From contig JAZSPU010000038.1 of assembly GCA_045537575.1 (NCBI GenBank), positions 1-28,148 of the forward strand: 28,148 nucleotides of DNA, in the 5' to 3' direction. A program made the translations under genes and the position numbers. Below, piece after piece: positions 1 through 7,126 of the stretch. The notes under the pieces were generated by a model, which did not search any database, was not told the DNA's origin, and saw only the letters and a program-made list of their open reading frames with translations. The stretch comes from SIG607 sp045537575 (lineage in GTDB: Bacteria > Bacillota > Clostridia > Oscillospirales > Acutalibacteraceae). Within the stretch, counting starts at the first letter, position 1; every line of letters begins with the position of its first letter.

Positions 1-570
1 CAAGAATATAATCAACATCCAAATTATCCAACTGGTTGTGAATCCGCATCACTTTATATGCTTTTGAAATATTATAATGTAGATGTAACTATGGAAGAAA
101 TAGTGGAGAAGCTTGAAAAAGGACCTTTACCATATCAAAAAAATGGAACTACCTATGGTGCGAATCCAGAGAAGGAATTTGTAGGGAATCCAAAAGATTC
201 ACAATCATATGGTGTATTTAATGAACCAATAAGAACAGTCGCAGATGAATTTAAAAAAGGTGCCAAAACAAAAATGAATGCTAGTTTTCATGATATAGAA
301 AAAATTTTATCAAGTGGGAATCCTATTATTGCATGGTACACAACAAATACAGAGAATGGAATAACTTATAAAATAGAATGGCTTGATTATGAAACTGGAG
401 AATTAGTTAGATGGCCTTCATATGAACATGCAGTAGTTATAACAGGTTATGATAAATATAATATATTTTATAATGATCCAAATACTGGAAGCGGAACTGC
501 GATGAGTAAAGATTATTTTAATAAGGCATTTTCTCAATTAGGTGGTAGAATAGTTTATTATGATAAATAA
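1..570 (+). CDS. C39-like cysteine peptidase (5' end outside window)
   Basis: The frame is open from base 1 and ends at 570, showing 189 residues; the true start is upstream of the window. Visible residue 13 is a cysteine in the context PTGCESAS, which is the catalytic-Cys motif of C39-like (Peptidase_C39_2) papain-fold peptidases. A His in YEHAVVITGYD (about visible residue 143) and the NDP at 158-160 fit the remaining catalytic positions. Proteins of this family are usually secreted or surface-anchored, but the signal region is not visible here. The gene is clearly more AT-rich than the following genes and uses many AAA/ATA/TTA codons, so it may have been acquired horizontally. It ends just before a strong terminator hairpin. 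The fold assignment is fairly sure; the substrate is unknown. Confidence 0.75.
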   Translation, partial: QEYNQHPNYPTGCESASLYMLLKYYNVDVTMEEIVEKLEKGPLPYQKNGTTYGANPEKEFVGNPKDSQSYGVFNEPIRTVADEFKKGAKTKMNASFHDIEKILSSGNPIIAWYTTNTENGITYKIEWLDYETGELVRWPSYEHAVVITGYDKYNIFYNDPNTGSGTAMSKDYFNKAFSQLGGRIVYYDK

Positions 571-625
571 ATATATTTTTGAAAAAAAGAATTGTTAGTG
601 TTGAGATAAATAAATACTATGAAAC

Positions 626-661
626 AAAGCCCTTGTTCCAAACAAATGGAATAAGGGCTTT
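626..661 (+). terminator. Rho-independent terminator of the C39 peptidase gene
   Basis: A 15-bp hairpin has arms 626-640 and 647-661, one mismatch, and a 6-base loop. It is followed by a T-rich stretch and lies 56 bases after the stop codon. Confidence 0.8.
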
Positions 662-687
662 CTTCTGTTGAATCATTGGCAATACAT

Positions 688-852
688 TTATGCGGAAACA
701 GTATCCGCACTCATATTAGCGTTATCCTTCTCGTACCACAGTTTGAACCTTGCTCCAAACCACTTTTCCATAAAACCTCGGTAACGAAGAGAGACGACAA
801 GGTTCGGAGTATATGCCAGCTCTGTGTGTACCAACATCTCATTAGCAAACAT
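688..852 (-). CDS. Doubtful small ORF, 54 aa, hypothetical
   Basis: An open frame runs from an ATG at 852 to a TAA at 688. The peptide has a protein-like composition, including LRYRGFMEKWFGARFKLWY. There is no good Shine-Dalgarno site at a proper distance; GGAG lies about 13-15 bases upstream. A second minus frame and a plus frame are also largely open across the same DNA, which suggests a decayed gene or a non-coding repeat. A hairpin at 691-709 (TGCGGA / TCCGCA) overlaps the 3' end. I do not recognise a family. It may be a remnant of a longer gene. Confidence 0.22.
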   Translation of the reverse strand: MFANEMLVHTELAYTPNLVVSLRYRGFMEKWFGARFKLWYEKDNANMSADTVSA

Positions 853-938
853 TCCATAGCAGCATCTCCGTCAAACCGTTATTTATCAAATTAATTATAC
901 CACATAATTATGAAATTTTCCACTATATGTAAAAGCAA

Positions 939-965
939 CGGCAGAGAGAATAAATCTCCCTGCCG
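939..965. other. Hairpin in intergenic region
   Basis: The 11-bp arms 939-949 and 955-965 (CGGCAGAGAGA / TCTCCCTGCCG, one mismatch) enclose a 5-base loop. On the minus strand the hairpin is followed by TTGCTTTTACA, so it could be a second, weaker terminator behind guaA. Apart from this, the 688-852 ORF and the hairpin at 1066-1094, I see nothing in 662-1121. Confidence 0.45.
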
Positions 966-1065
966 CCGTGCTTCGATTAGTTATAAATTATATCGTGATT
1001 TACGATTTCTGTGGCCCTGCTGCGAATAATAAACGCACTCAAAATAATTGAGACAATAAAAATAA

Positions 1066-1094
1066 TAGCAGACAATGAAAACCACTGTCTGCTA
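1066..1094 (-). terminator. Terminator behind guaA
   Basis: A perfect 9-bp stem (TAGCAGACA / TGTCTGCTA) has an 11-base loop. On the minus strand it is followed by TTATTTTTATTG and lies 28 bases after the guaA stop. Confidence 0.7.
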
Positions 1095-1121
1095 CTGTAG
1101 ATATATTGTATTAAATCGGTA

Positions 1122-2122
1122 TTATTCCCACTCTATCGTTCCAACAGGCTTAGGTGTTAAGTCCATAAGGACGCGGTTGATGCCGTCCACCTCGCAGGTG
1201 ATACGGGCGGTAATTTTGTGAAGTACGCTATAGGGGATTTCCTCGATAGTAGCGCTCATACATCTTTAGTATTAACAGCGCGGATGATTGCGGGCCAACC
1301 TTCATAGCGGCTTTCATCCTTTACGCCGACACTCTTTATATCGGGGATAACCACGAAATACTGCCATACCTTTTCAGCAAGGCCGCATTTATCAAATTCA
1401 TCTCTTAAAATTGCATCGGCTTCTCTAAGAGCATGAAGTCTGTCACGTGTAATTGCGCCAAGACATCTAACGCCAAGACCGGGGCCGGGGAACGGCTGAC
1501 GGTAAACCATTGCATGAGGAAGACCGAGCGCTTCGCCCACAACTCTAACTTCATCTTTATAAAGAAGCTTAATGGGTTCTACAAGGCTGAAGTTAAGGTC
1601 CTCGGGAAGTCCGCCAACGTTATGGTGAGACTTAACCGCCTTTTTGCCTTCTGCCTGTTTAACGCTCTCCAAAATATCGGGATAAATAGTACCCTGAGCG
1701 AGATATTCAATTCCTTCAAGCTTTCTTGCTTCATCAGCAAAAACGTTAATAAATTCAGCGCCGATAATCTTTCTCTTCTTTTCAGGTTCGCTTACGTTTT
1801 CAAGCAAATCTAAGAAGCGGTCAGTAGCATCAACGTAAATAAGGTTAGCATCAAGCTCATCCTTAAAGATTTTGATTACGTTTTCGCTTTCATCCTTACG
1901 CATAAGGCCGTGATTAACGTGAACGCATACAAGCTGTTTTCCAATTGCTTTAATTAAAAGCGCGGCAACAACAGAAGAGTCAACACCGCCTGAAAGAGCA
2001 AGAAGGACCTTTTTATCGCCCACCTGAGCGCGAATTTCTTTTATCTGTTCTTCGATAAAAGCATCGGCGAGTTCTTTGGTGGTGATACGAAGCATTGATT
2101 CAGGTCTTAAGTTAGTTTCCAT
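1122..2122 (-). CDS. guaA: GMP synthetase, ATP-pyrophosphatase and dimerisation domains only; frameshifted near the 3' end
   Basis: This enzyme converts XMP to GMP using ATP and ammonia in purine synthesis. The P-loop SGGVDSS lies near the N-terminus, followed by VNHGLMRK, AQGTIYPD, KSHHNVGGLP and the GMPS dimerisation domain with RQPFPGPGLGVR. The usual N-terminal glutaminase domain of about 200 residues is absent, as in archaeal split GMP synthetases, so it needs free ammonia or a separate amidotransferase not seen here. The main frame stops (TGA 1256-1258) after AVNTKDV. The missing C-terminus, ending PVGTIEWE, continues in another frame to 1122. One base is lost at GATGTATGAGC, which leaves an ATGA stop/start overlap. 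This could be a real mutation, a sequence error or two coupled peptides. The start at 2122 is preferred over the ATG at 2131 because AAGAGG directly abuts the latter. The gene follows the cofE-like gene by 18 bases. Confidence 0.85.
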
Positions 2123-2140
2123 ATATTTCATCCTCTTAAG

Positions 2141-3343
2141 TTAGTTAGTATAGTTATCAAAATATCCTTGAACAAGAACTACGGGAGTACCCTTATCACC
2201 GGAACCGCTGGTAAGGTCGCAAAGAGAACCTATAAGGTCGGTAAGCTGACGGGGGGTTGTACCCTGAGCTGCCATATTACCTACAAGGCTGCTACCGTCT
2301 TTTTTACGAATACTTTCACTAATAGCATCCTTAAGAGCCTGTCCGGAAAGATCCTTAAAATCGTTATCAGCCAAGTATTTAAGCTTTAATTCATTTGGAG
2401 TACCGATAAGACCGTCGGTAAATGCAGGAGAAACAACCGGATCGGCAAGTTCCCAAATTTTACCCTGAGGATCCTTAAATGCGCCGTCGCCGTAAACCAT
2501 TACTTCTACGTTTTTGCCGGTAGCATCTTTAATACGCTTTTGAACGTCAAGAACCAAATCCTTGCACTCTCTGGGGAAAAGCTTAATCTTTTCTTCGGTA
2601 GATTTATTAGAACCTAAAAGTCCGTATTTTTCATTACAGCCGCTGCCGTTTACCGAAGCATTTAAAATATCGTCAAGACCGTAAACCCTTTCGGCACCTG
2701 CAGCCTTTAAGATACGCTTAGTTCTTACGCGGGTATGAATATCACAGGTAAGAACGTATTTTGTATAGTCAAGAATTGCCTTAGGCTGATTAGCGAAGAT
2801 AATTTCAACTTCACAGCCCTCTGCCTTAATTAAATCACTATAATACTGAACGTAGTCAACGCCTGTAAATTCAAGCTTTTGTACGCCGAAAACCTCTCTG
2901 TAGCGTTCTAAAGAAAGTACATCGGAATAGGGGTTTATTCCTGCTTCGTCAATAAGGTCATAGGTAGCAAGTGAGTTACCAACCTCGTCAGAGGGGTAGC
3001 TGAGCATAAGAACAATTTTCTTTGCTCCTCTTGCAATACCCTTAAGGCAAATAGAGAAACGGTTACGGGAAAGTATGGGGAAAATAACACCTACTGTTTC
3101 GTCACCGAATTTTGCCTTGATATCAGCAGCAATATCGTTTACGTCGGCATAGTTACCCTGCGCGCGAGCAACGATAGATTCTGTCATAGAAATTACGTCG
3201 CGATCTCTAAGTTCAAAGCCTTCGTACTGTGCTGCTTCAAGCACACTTTCTGCAACTATTTTGGCAAGATCGTCGCCTTCTCTGATAATAGGACAACGGA
3301 TACCGCGAGATACGGTACCGACTCTGCGTTCTTTTTTATCCAT
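2141..3343 (-). CDS. CofE-like coenzyme F420-0:L-glutamate ligase family protein
   Basis: The protein has 400 aa and starts MDKKERRVGTVSRGIRCPI. It matches the F420_ligase (PF01996) fold: a TVSRGIR opening, DVISMTESIVARAQGNY, GDETVGVIFPILSRNR and the later VYGDGAFKDPQGKIWELADP. In archaea and actinobacteria this family adds glutamate to F420-0. Clostridia generally do not make F420, so the substrate here is probably a different carboxylate and amino acid; the family is known, the reaction is not. It is the first gene of a minus-strand unit with guaA, driven by a consensus promoter at 3401-3429. A GGAAAGGA Shine-Dalgarno precedes the ATG. Confidence 0.8.
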   Translation of the reverse strand: MDKKERRVGTVSRGIRCPIIREGDDLAKIVAESVLEAAQYEGFELRDRDVISMTESIVARAQGNYADVNDIAADIKAKFGDETVGVIFPILSRNRFSICLKGIARGAKKIVLMLSYPSDEVGNSLATYDLIDEAGINPYSDVLSLERYREVFGVQKLEFTGVDYVQYYSDLIKAEGCEVEIIFANQPKAILDYTKYVLTCDIHTRVRTKRILKAAGAERVYGLDDILNASVNGSGCNEKYGLLGSNKSTEEKIKLFPRECKDLVLDVQKRIKDATGKNVEVMVYGDGAFKDPQGKIWELADPVVSPAFTDGLIGTPNELKLKYLADNDFKDLSGQALKDAISESIRKKDGSSLVGNMAAQGTTPRQLTDLIGSLCDLTSGSGDKGTPVVLVQGYFDNYTN

Positions 3344-3400
3344 AATGATTTTCCTTTCCGGTTGGGAGGTGGAATTTCACCTTGCCCTTTACAATAATTT

Positions 3401-3429
3401 ATTATACTAAATTACAAAATAATTTTCAA
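3401..3429 (-). promoter_or_regulatory. Sigma-A promoter of the cofE-like/guaA unit
   Basis: TTGAAA (3424-3429), a 17-base spacer, then TATAAT (3401-3406), read on the minus strand. The leader between it and the ATG at 3343 contains a short palindrome (GGTGGAATTTCACC, 3368-3381). No purine riboswitch was recognised. Confidence 0.8.
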
Positions 3430-3483
3430 TATTTTTTTTATTAAAAAGCTAAAAATTATTTCACAAATCTTTAAATATAGTAT

Positions 3484-3511
3484 TTGCTTTTTTTATTAAA
3501 TATGTTATACT
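3484..3511 (+). promoter_or_regulatory. Promoter of the Dabb gene
   Basis: TTGCTT (3484-3489), a 16-base spacer, then TATACT (3506-3511), 19 bases ahead of the start codon. Confidence 0.65.
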
Positions 3512-3529
3512 TTTTACGAGGTGATTTAT

Positions 3530-3829
3530 ATGGTAAAACATATTATTTTATGGACTCTTAAGGAGTGCAGTGAAAGTGAAAAAATCAAAATAAAAAAAGG
3601 CATTAAAGAAAATCTTGAAGGTCTTATGGGAAAAATCGACGGTTTAACCGAAATCAAGGTTTATACCGAAGGTCTTGCTTCATCCAATGCCGACCTTATG
3701 CTTGACTCTTCTTTTGTCAGCGTTGAAGCACTTAAAGGTTACGCAGTTCATCCCGACCACGTTTACGTAGCTGACACCTTTGTCCGCCCCTTTACATTAA
3801 CCAGAAGCTGTCTTGATTTCGAAATTTAA
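3530..3829 (+). CDS. Dabb (stress-responsive A/B barrel) domain protein
   Basis: The 99-aa protein begins MVKHIILWTLK. It has the Dabb pattern: an N-terminal strand with a conserved His (VKHIILW), a middle LTEIKVYTEG segment, and the DLMLDSSFVSVEALKGY and HPDHV segments near the end. Dabb proteins are small dimeric alpha-beta barrels. Some are monooxygenase- or cyclase-like, but most bacterial members have no known reaction. The ATG at 3530 is chosen because GAGGTG (3518-3523) sits six bases before it; a GTG at 3521 in the same frame overlaps that Shine-Dalgarno site. It is a single-gene unit between its own promoter and a terminator. Confidence 0.85.
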   Translation: MVKHIILWTLKECSESEKIKIKKGIKENLEGLMGKIDGLTEIKVYTEGLASSNADLMLDSSFVSVEALKGYAVHPDHVYVADTFVRPFTLTRSCLDFEI

Positions 3830-3849
3830 ATTAAGCCTTACTAAGAAGA

Positions 3850-3877
3850 AAAGCCCTGAGTTTTCACTCAGGGCTTT
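3850..3877. terminator. Bidirectional terminator between the Dabb and rubredoxin genes
   Basis: A perfect 11-bp stem (AAAGCCCTGAG / CTCAGGGCTTT) with a 6-base loop has A- and T-runs on both sides. It can serve the two convergent units. Confidence 0.85.
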
Positions 3878-3885
3878 TTGGTTAA

Positions 3886-4044
3886 TTATTCTTCTGCGCT
3901 GAACATATCCTTGCCAACACCGCAAAGAGGACAAGCAAAATCTTCGGGTAAATCCTCGAATTTAGTACCGGGCTCGATACCTAAATCAGCATCACCGATT
4001 TCCTCATCATAGGTCCAACCGCAAGCGTCACATACGTATTTCAT
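3886..4044 (-). CDS. Rubredoxin
   Basis: The 52-aa protein begins MKYVCDACGWTYD. It has the two CxxC knuckles (CDAC at 5-8 and CPLC at 38-41) that bind one iron, and the typical Y/W and D residues (GWTYDEEIGD, EDFACPLCGVGKDMF). Length and sequence are standard for the family. It starts 21 bases after the FprA stop with its own AGGAG, so the two genes form an operon in which rubredoxin passes electrons to the flavodiiron protein. Confidence 0.95.
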   Translation of the reverse strand: MKYVCDACGWTYDEEIGDADLGIEPGTKFEDLPEDFACPLCGVGKDMFSAEE

Positions 4045-4065
4045 AAAAATAACTCCTTTTTATTA

Positions 4066-5214
4066 TTAAAGTTCTTTTGCAAGAGCTTTTATTTGCTTAA
4101 TATTTTCATCATTAAGGTTAGATAAAATTTTAACCTCATTTTCGCACAAGGTAAGGTTTTTGCACCCGTCAAGCTTTCCCTTCATAGTTTTTGCCGCATT
4201 GGGCGCCCAGCTTCCGTTTTCAACAAAGCCTACAGTTTTGTTTTGGAAGTTGCGTTCGGTTAAATGATTTATAAATTCCTTCATAAAGGGGAAAATATCA
4301 TTATTATAGGTGGTGGTAGCAAGAACGATTTTGCCATAGCGGAAGGCATCCTCAACAGCCTCTGCCATATCACATCTTGCAAGGTCGTTAACTACTACCT
4401 TTTCATATCCCTTTGCCTTAAGCTCTTCTGCCAAAAGCTCTACCGCTTTTTTAGTATTTCCGTAAACCGAAGTATAGGCAATAACTACTCCCTCGCTCTC
4501 AACACCGTAAGAAGACCAAGTATTATAAAGGTCAAGGTAGTAGCCTAAATTTTCACTGAGTATAGGGCCATGCAAGGGACAGATAGTCTGAATTTCGGTA
4601 TTTGCAACCTTTTTAAGCAAGGCTTGTACCTGCGCACCGTATTTTCCAACGATACCAAAATAATACCTTCTTGCTTCACAAGCCCATTCTTCATCTGTAT
4701 CAAGAGCGCCGAATTTACCGAATCCGTCGGCAGAGAAAAGAGTTTTTGTGGTGCTTTCATAGGTCATAATAACCTCGGGCCAATGCACCATAGGAGCGGT
4801 AACAAAGTTAAGGCTCAGCTTTCCAAGGATTAGGGTATCCCCTTCCTTTACAACTATTCTTCTTTCTTCAAAATCGTTGCCATAAAAATTCTTCATCATA
4901 GTAAAAGCCTTAGCCGAAGCAACAATTTTTGCCTCTTTAAAGGTTTCGGCAAAAAGCATAAGGCTGGAAGAATGGTCAGGTTCCATATGCTGAATAACTA
5001 TATAATCAGGAGCTTTATCTTTAAGAACATTTTTTATATTTTCTATCCATTCATCACCAAATCTATTATCAACCGAATCCATAACGGCTATTTTTTCATC
5101 TTCTAAAACATAAGAATTATATGCCATTCCATTTGGAACGTCATACTGTCCTTCAAACAAATCTATTTCTTTATCATTTACGCCAACATAGTAAATTCCG
5201 TCTTTAATAAGCAT
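4066..5214 (-). CDS. FprA-type flavodiiron protein (oxygen/NO reductase)
   Basis: The 382-aa protein has an N-terminal metallo-beta-lactamase-like diiron domain (residues 1-250) and a C-terminal flavodoxin domain (about 250-382). The iron-binding motif HMEPDHSSS lies near residue 75; further ligands are in MVHWPEVI, SADGFGKFG and CPLHGPIL. The flavodoxin FMN loop is TSVYGNTKKA. Such enzymes reduce O2 to water, or NO to N2O, in the cytoplasm of anaerobes with electrons from rubredoxin, which is encoded directly downstream. AGGAG precedes the ATG. A TATACT -10 box lies at 5243-5248 on the minus strand, but no good -35 was found. Confidence 0.93.
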   Translation of the reverse strand: MLIKDGIYYVGVNDKEIDLFEGQYDVPNGMAYNSYVLEDEKIAVMDSVDNRFGDEWIENIKNVLKDKAPDYIVIQHMEPDHSSSLMLFAETFKEAKIVASAKAFTMMKNFYGNDFEERRIVVKEGDTLILGKLSLNFVTAPMVHWPEVIMTYESTTKTLFSADGFGKFGALDTDEEWACEARRYYFGIVGKYGAQVQALLKKVANTEIQTICPLHGPILSENLGYYLDLYNTWSSYGVESEGVVIAYTSVYGNTKKAVELLAEELKAKGYEKVVVNDLARCDMAEAVEDAFRYGKIVLATTTYNNDIFPFMKEFINHLTERNFQNKTVGFVENGSWAPNAAKTMKGKLDGCKNLTLCENEVKILSNLNDENIKQIKALAKEL

Positions 5215-5288
5215 AATATTCTCCTAAAATTTTGTTTAACTAAGTATAACACAGTTTTGTTAACAAATAAAGAAGTTTTTATTATTTC

Positions 5289-5317
5289 TTGATTATCAAG
5301 ATAAAATTTGTTATATT
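5289..5317 (+). promoter_or_regulatory. Promoter of the Nudix gene
   Basis: TTGATT (5289-5294), a 17-base spacer, then TATATT (5312-5317). It is divergent from the fprA operon. Confidence 0.7.
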
Positions 5318-5348
5318 TTATATATAGTAACTTGAAAGGAAATTATTT

Positions 5349-5894
5349 ATGGATTTAACCGAAAAGACACTTAAAAGCGAAACTGTATTTAAAGGCAGAA
5401 TAATCACAGTAAAAAAGGATGTTGCCCTTCTTCCCGACGGAAGTCAGGCAGGCAGAGAGTATATCACCCACCCCGGCGGAGTATGTGTTGTGCCCTTAAC
5501 CGACCAAAAAGAAATTTTAATGGTACGTCAATACCGCTATCCCTACAGCGAAGTAGTTTTGGAAATTCCGGCAGGCAAAAAGGATATAGGTGAAGATCCC
5601 TTTACCACAGGCAAACGTGAGTTAAAGGAAGAAACGGGCGCCACAGCAAAAGAGTATATTAATTTGGGTGAGCTTTACCCTTCTCCCGGATACTGCGGCG
5701 AAATAATCTGGATGTACGGCGCAAAAGGTCTTGATTTTGGCAAGGTCAGTCCCGACGAAGACGAATTTTTAGAGGTAGAGAATGTACCGCTAGACACCGC
5801 CGTAGAAATGATTTTAAGCGGCGAAATAAAGGACGCAAAAACCCAAGCAGCAATACTAAAAATAAAACTGCTTATAGATAGCGGAAAGTTTTAA
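5349..5894 (+). CDS. Nudix hydrolase, ADP-ribose pyrophosphatase type
   Basis: The 181-aa protein has a complete Nudix box at residues 76-98 (G-x5-E-x7-REL-x-EE-x-GA). The preceding MVRQYRYPYSEVVLEIPAG is typical of the ADP-ribose pyrophosphatase (NudF) subfamily, as is the ELYPSPGYCGE segment after the box. It most likely cleaves ADP-ribose or related nucleotide sugars to AMP and a sugar phosphate. GAAAGGA lies before the ATG. It forms a single-gene unit with its own promoter and terminator. Confidence 0.9.
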   Translation: MDLTEKTLKSETVFKGRIITVKKDVALLPDGSQAGREYITHPGGVCVVPLTDQKEILMVRQYRYPYSEVVLEIPAGKKDIGEDPFTTGKRELKEETGATAKEYINLGELYPSPGYCGEIIWMYGAKGLDFGKVSPDEDEFLEVENVPLDTAVEMILSGEIKDAKTQAAILKIKLLIDSGKF

Positions 5895-5904
5895 GGATAA
5901 AAAC

Positions 5905-5933
5905 AAGACAGTCTTAGGACTGTCTTATTTTTT
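5905..5933 (+). terminator. Terminator of the Nudix gene
   Basis: A 9-bp perfect stem (AAGACAGTC / GACTGTCTT) with a 4-base loop, followed by ATTTTTT. Confidence 0.85.
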
Positions 5934-5977
5934 GGAAGGGTTGTACAAATTCGATGCCCTTTGAATTTTTGAGTTAT

Positions 5978-6043
5978 GGGGTTGAACCCCTACATATTTT
6001 AGAGACGGTGTCTTATATTTATAATAGCAGATTTGAATCTGCT
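5978..6043. repeat. Two short inverted repeats, possible repeat remnants
   Basis: GGGGttgaaCCCC lies at 5978-5990. AGCAGATTtgAATCTGCT lies at 6026-6043 with perfect 8-bp arms. The second lies 15 bases after the DUF2185 stop and may act as a weak terminator. No gene is seen in 5935-6057. Confidence 0.4.
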
Positions 6044-6057
6044 CGATTTACTTGAGT

Positions 6058-6411
6058 TTATCGGTATTCTTTTCCCGTATTTGTGTCAATAAAAACTTTT
6101 CTATCACTATCAAATTCCAAGTCAGTTCCAACAGGCAGTAAATAAATAGATAATACCGTTGGTTCAATTTCAACCAATCTATCAAAATCCACTACAATAT
6201 TATTTTCTGCTATATTAATATATTCTTGTGTATCACTATCTCCGATTGCCCTCCAACCATTATCAATCTCATTACAACTTTGTTCTCTAAATATCCATTT
6301 TAGCTGAGATTTATTCTCAAGCAATGACTTAGTAATAATACATCCTCCAAGATTGTGAGTCTGTAATTTTTCTGTTGTGTTTGATTTTTTAAATCTAGCA
6401 AATAACCCCAT
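6058..6411 (-). CDS. DUF2185-type immunity-like protein
   Basis: The 117-aa protein includes GGCIITKSLLENKSQLKWIF, NEIDNGWRAIGDSDT and the acidic C-terminal IEPTVLSIYLLPVGTDLEFD. These match the DUF2185 family, which polymorphic-toxin surveys class among immunity proteins. It is cytosolic, with no signal or membrane segment. GGAGG lies nine bases before the ATG. No toxin or secretion gene is next to it, so its cognate partner is not visible; it may be an orphan immunity gene. It is more AT-rich than its neighbours and is flanked by repeats, which fits acquisition. Confidence 0.7.
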   Translation of the reverse strand: MGLFARFKKSNTTEKLQTHNLGGCIITKSLLENKSQLKWIFREQSCNEIDNGWRAIGDSDTQEYINIAENNIVVDFDRLVEIEPTVLSIYLLPVGTDLEFDSDRKVFIDTNTGKEYR

Positions 6412-6499
6412 TGCATTTCCTCCACAAATTAAAATTCATCGGTTAGATTATATCGTAAACTATATCTATAATTAACACTTTGCGTAGCAAAGCACCGAA

Positions 6500-6598
6500 A
6501 TTATTCATTATTCATCAGCGAAGCGACTTCATTATTCAATATTCATTGAAAATCCTGTCGAATGAATGATGAATATTGAATAATGAAAAATGAATAAT
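6500..6598. repeat. MITE-like inverted repeat element
   Basis: Outer inverted arms 6500-6515 and 6583-6598 (ATTATTCATTATTCAT, one mismatch) enclose inner arms 6528-6547 and 6569-6587 of almost the same sequence, all built from ATTATTCA units. There is no coding capacity. The 14-base GAAAATCCTGTCGA inside it recurs in the tRNA terminator at 6606-6619. The pattern resembles small mobile repeats common in Clostridia. Confidence 0.55.
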
Positions 6599-6600
6599 AC

Positions 6601-6644
6601 AAAACGAAAATCCTGTCGATTCTTGTCGGCAGGATTTTCGTTTT
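6601..6644 (-). terminator. Terminator of the tRNA-Arg gene
   Basis: A 15-bp perfect stem (AAAACGAAAATCCTG / CAGGATTTTCGTTTT) directly follows the encoded CCA on the minus strand and ends in a TTTTG tract. Confidence 0.75.
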
Positions 6645-6720
6645 GGCGCGCTTGAACGGATTCGAACCGCCGACACCTGCCGTCGGAGGGCAGTGCTCTA
6701 TCCAGCTGAGCTACAAACGC
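6644..6720 (-). tRNA. tRNA-Arg (anticodon CCG)
   Basis: A full cloverleaf can be folded. The acceptor is GCGTTTG / CAAGCGC with one G-U pair, the D-arm is GCTC/GAGC, and the anticodon stem CTGCC/GGCAG has loop CTCCGAC, giving anticodon CCG (codon CGG). The T-arm loop is TTCGAAT. The 3' CCA is encoded. It has its own promoter and terminator. Confidence 0.95.
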
Positions 6721-6736
6721 ATATATTTCGCTGAAA

Positions 6737-6765
6737 ATTATATCACAAAAAACATCAAATTTCAA
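6737..6765 (-). promoter_or_regulatory. Promoter of tRNA-Arg
   Basis: TTGAAA (6760-6765), a 17-base spacer and TATAAT (6737-6742) on the minus strand, 16 bases ahead of the tRNA 5' end. Confidence 0.85.
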
Positions 6766-6792
6766 TGTCTTATTATATTTATAAAAAAATAC

Positions 6793-6821
6793 TTGCTTTT
6801 TCAAAAACTTTCTGCTATAAT
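6793..6821 (+). promoter_or_regulatory. Promoter of rpmB
   Basis: TTGCTT (6793-6798), a 17-base spacer, TATAAT (6816-6821). It is back to back with the tRNA promoter. Confidence 0.85.
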
Positions 6822-6877
6822 AACTTTTGCTAATGTAAAAATCGCTATAGCGAAATTCTGAAGGAGGTGCTTAACGC

Positions 6878-7066
6878 ATGGCTAAATGTGATATCTGTAG
6901 CAAAGAAATTACTTTCGGTATTAAAGTTTCCCACTCTCACAGACGTACAAACCGTACCTGGAAGCCCAACGTTAAGAGAGTAAAAGCTATCGTTGATGGT
7001 TCTCCGCGTCGTATATACGCTTGCACCCGTTGCTTGCGTTCCGGAAAGGTTACACGCGCAATCTAA
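6878..7066 (+). CDS. rpmB: Ribosomal protein bL28
   Basis: The 62-aa protein begins MAKCDICSKEITFG and contains VSHSHRRTNRTWKPN, the core signature of bL28 of the large ribosomal subunit. Two CxxC pairs (CDIC and CTRC) show it is the zinc-binding (C+) form. A strong AAGGAGGTGC Shine-Dalgarno lies before the ATG. It is a single-gene unit with a consensus promoter and terminator. Confidence 0.97.
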   Translation: MAKCDICSKEITFGIKVSHSHRRTNRTWKPNVKRVKAIVDGSPRRIYACTRCLRSGKVTRAI

Positions 7067-7094
7067 GAAAGTTAATTCTTTAAGATTAGAATTT

Positions 7095-7123
7095 AGAGCA
7101 ATCCGTAAGGATTGCTCTTTTTC
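7095..7123. terminator. Terminator of rpmB
   Basis: A perfect 10-bp stem (AGAGCAATCC / GGATTGCTCT) with loop GTAA, followed by TTTTCTTTTT. It may also stop the convergent MATE transcript, which ends at 7127. Confidence 0.88.
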
Positions 7124-7126
7124 TTT

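Noticed and set aside
676..894. 72-aa plus-strand frame
   Set aside because: No ribosome site or family match, and the opposite strand reads more like protein.
3344..3400. Purine riboswitch in the leader of the cofE-like/guaA unit
   Set aside because: The leader is only about 50 bases with one short palindrome and no three-way junction.
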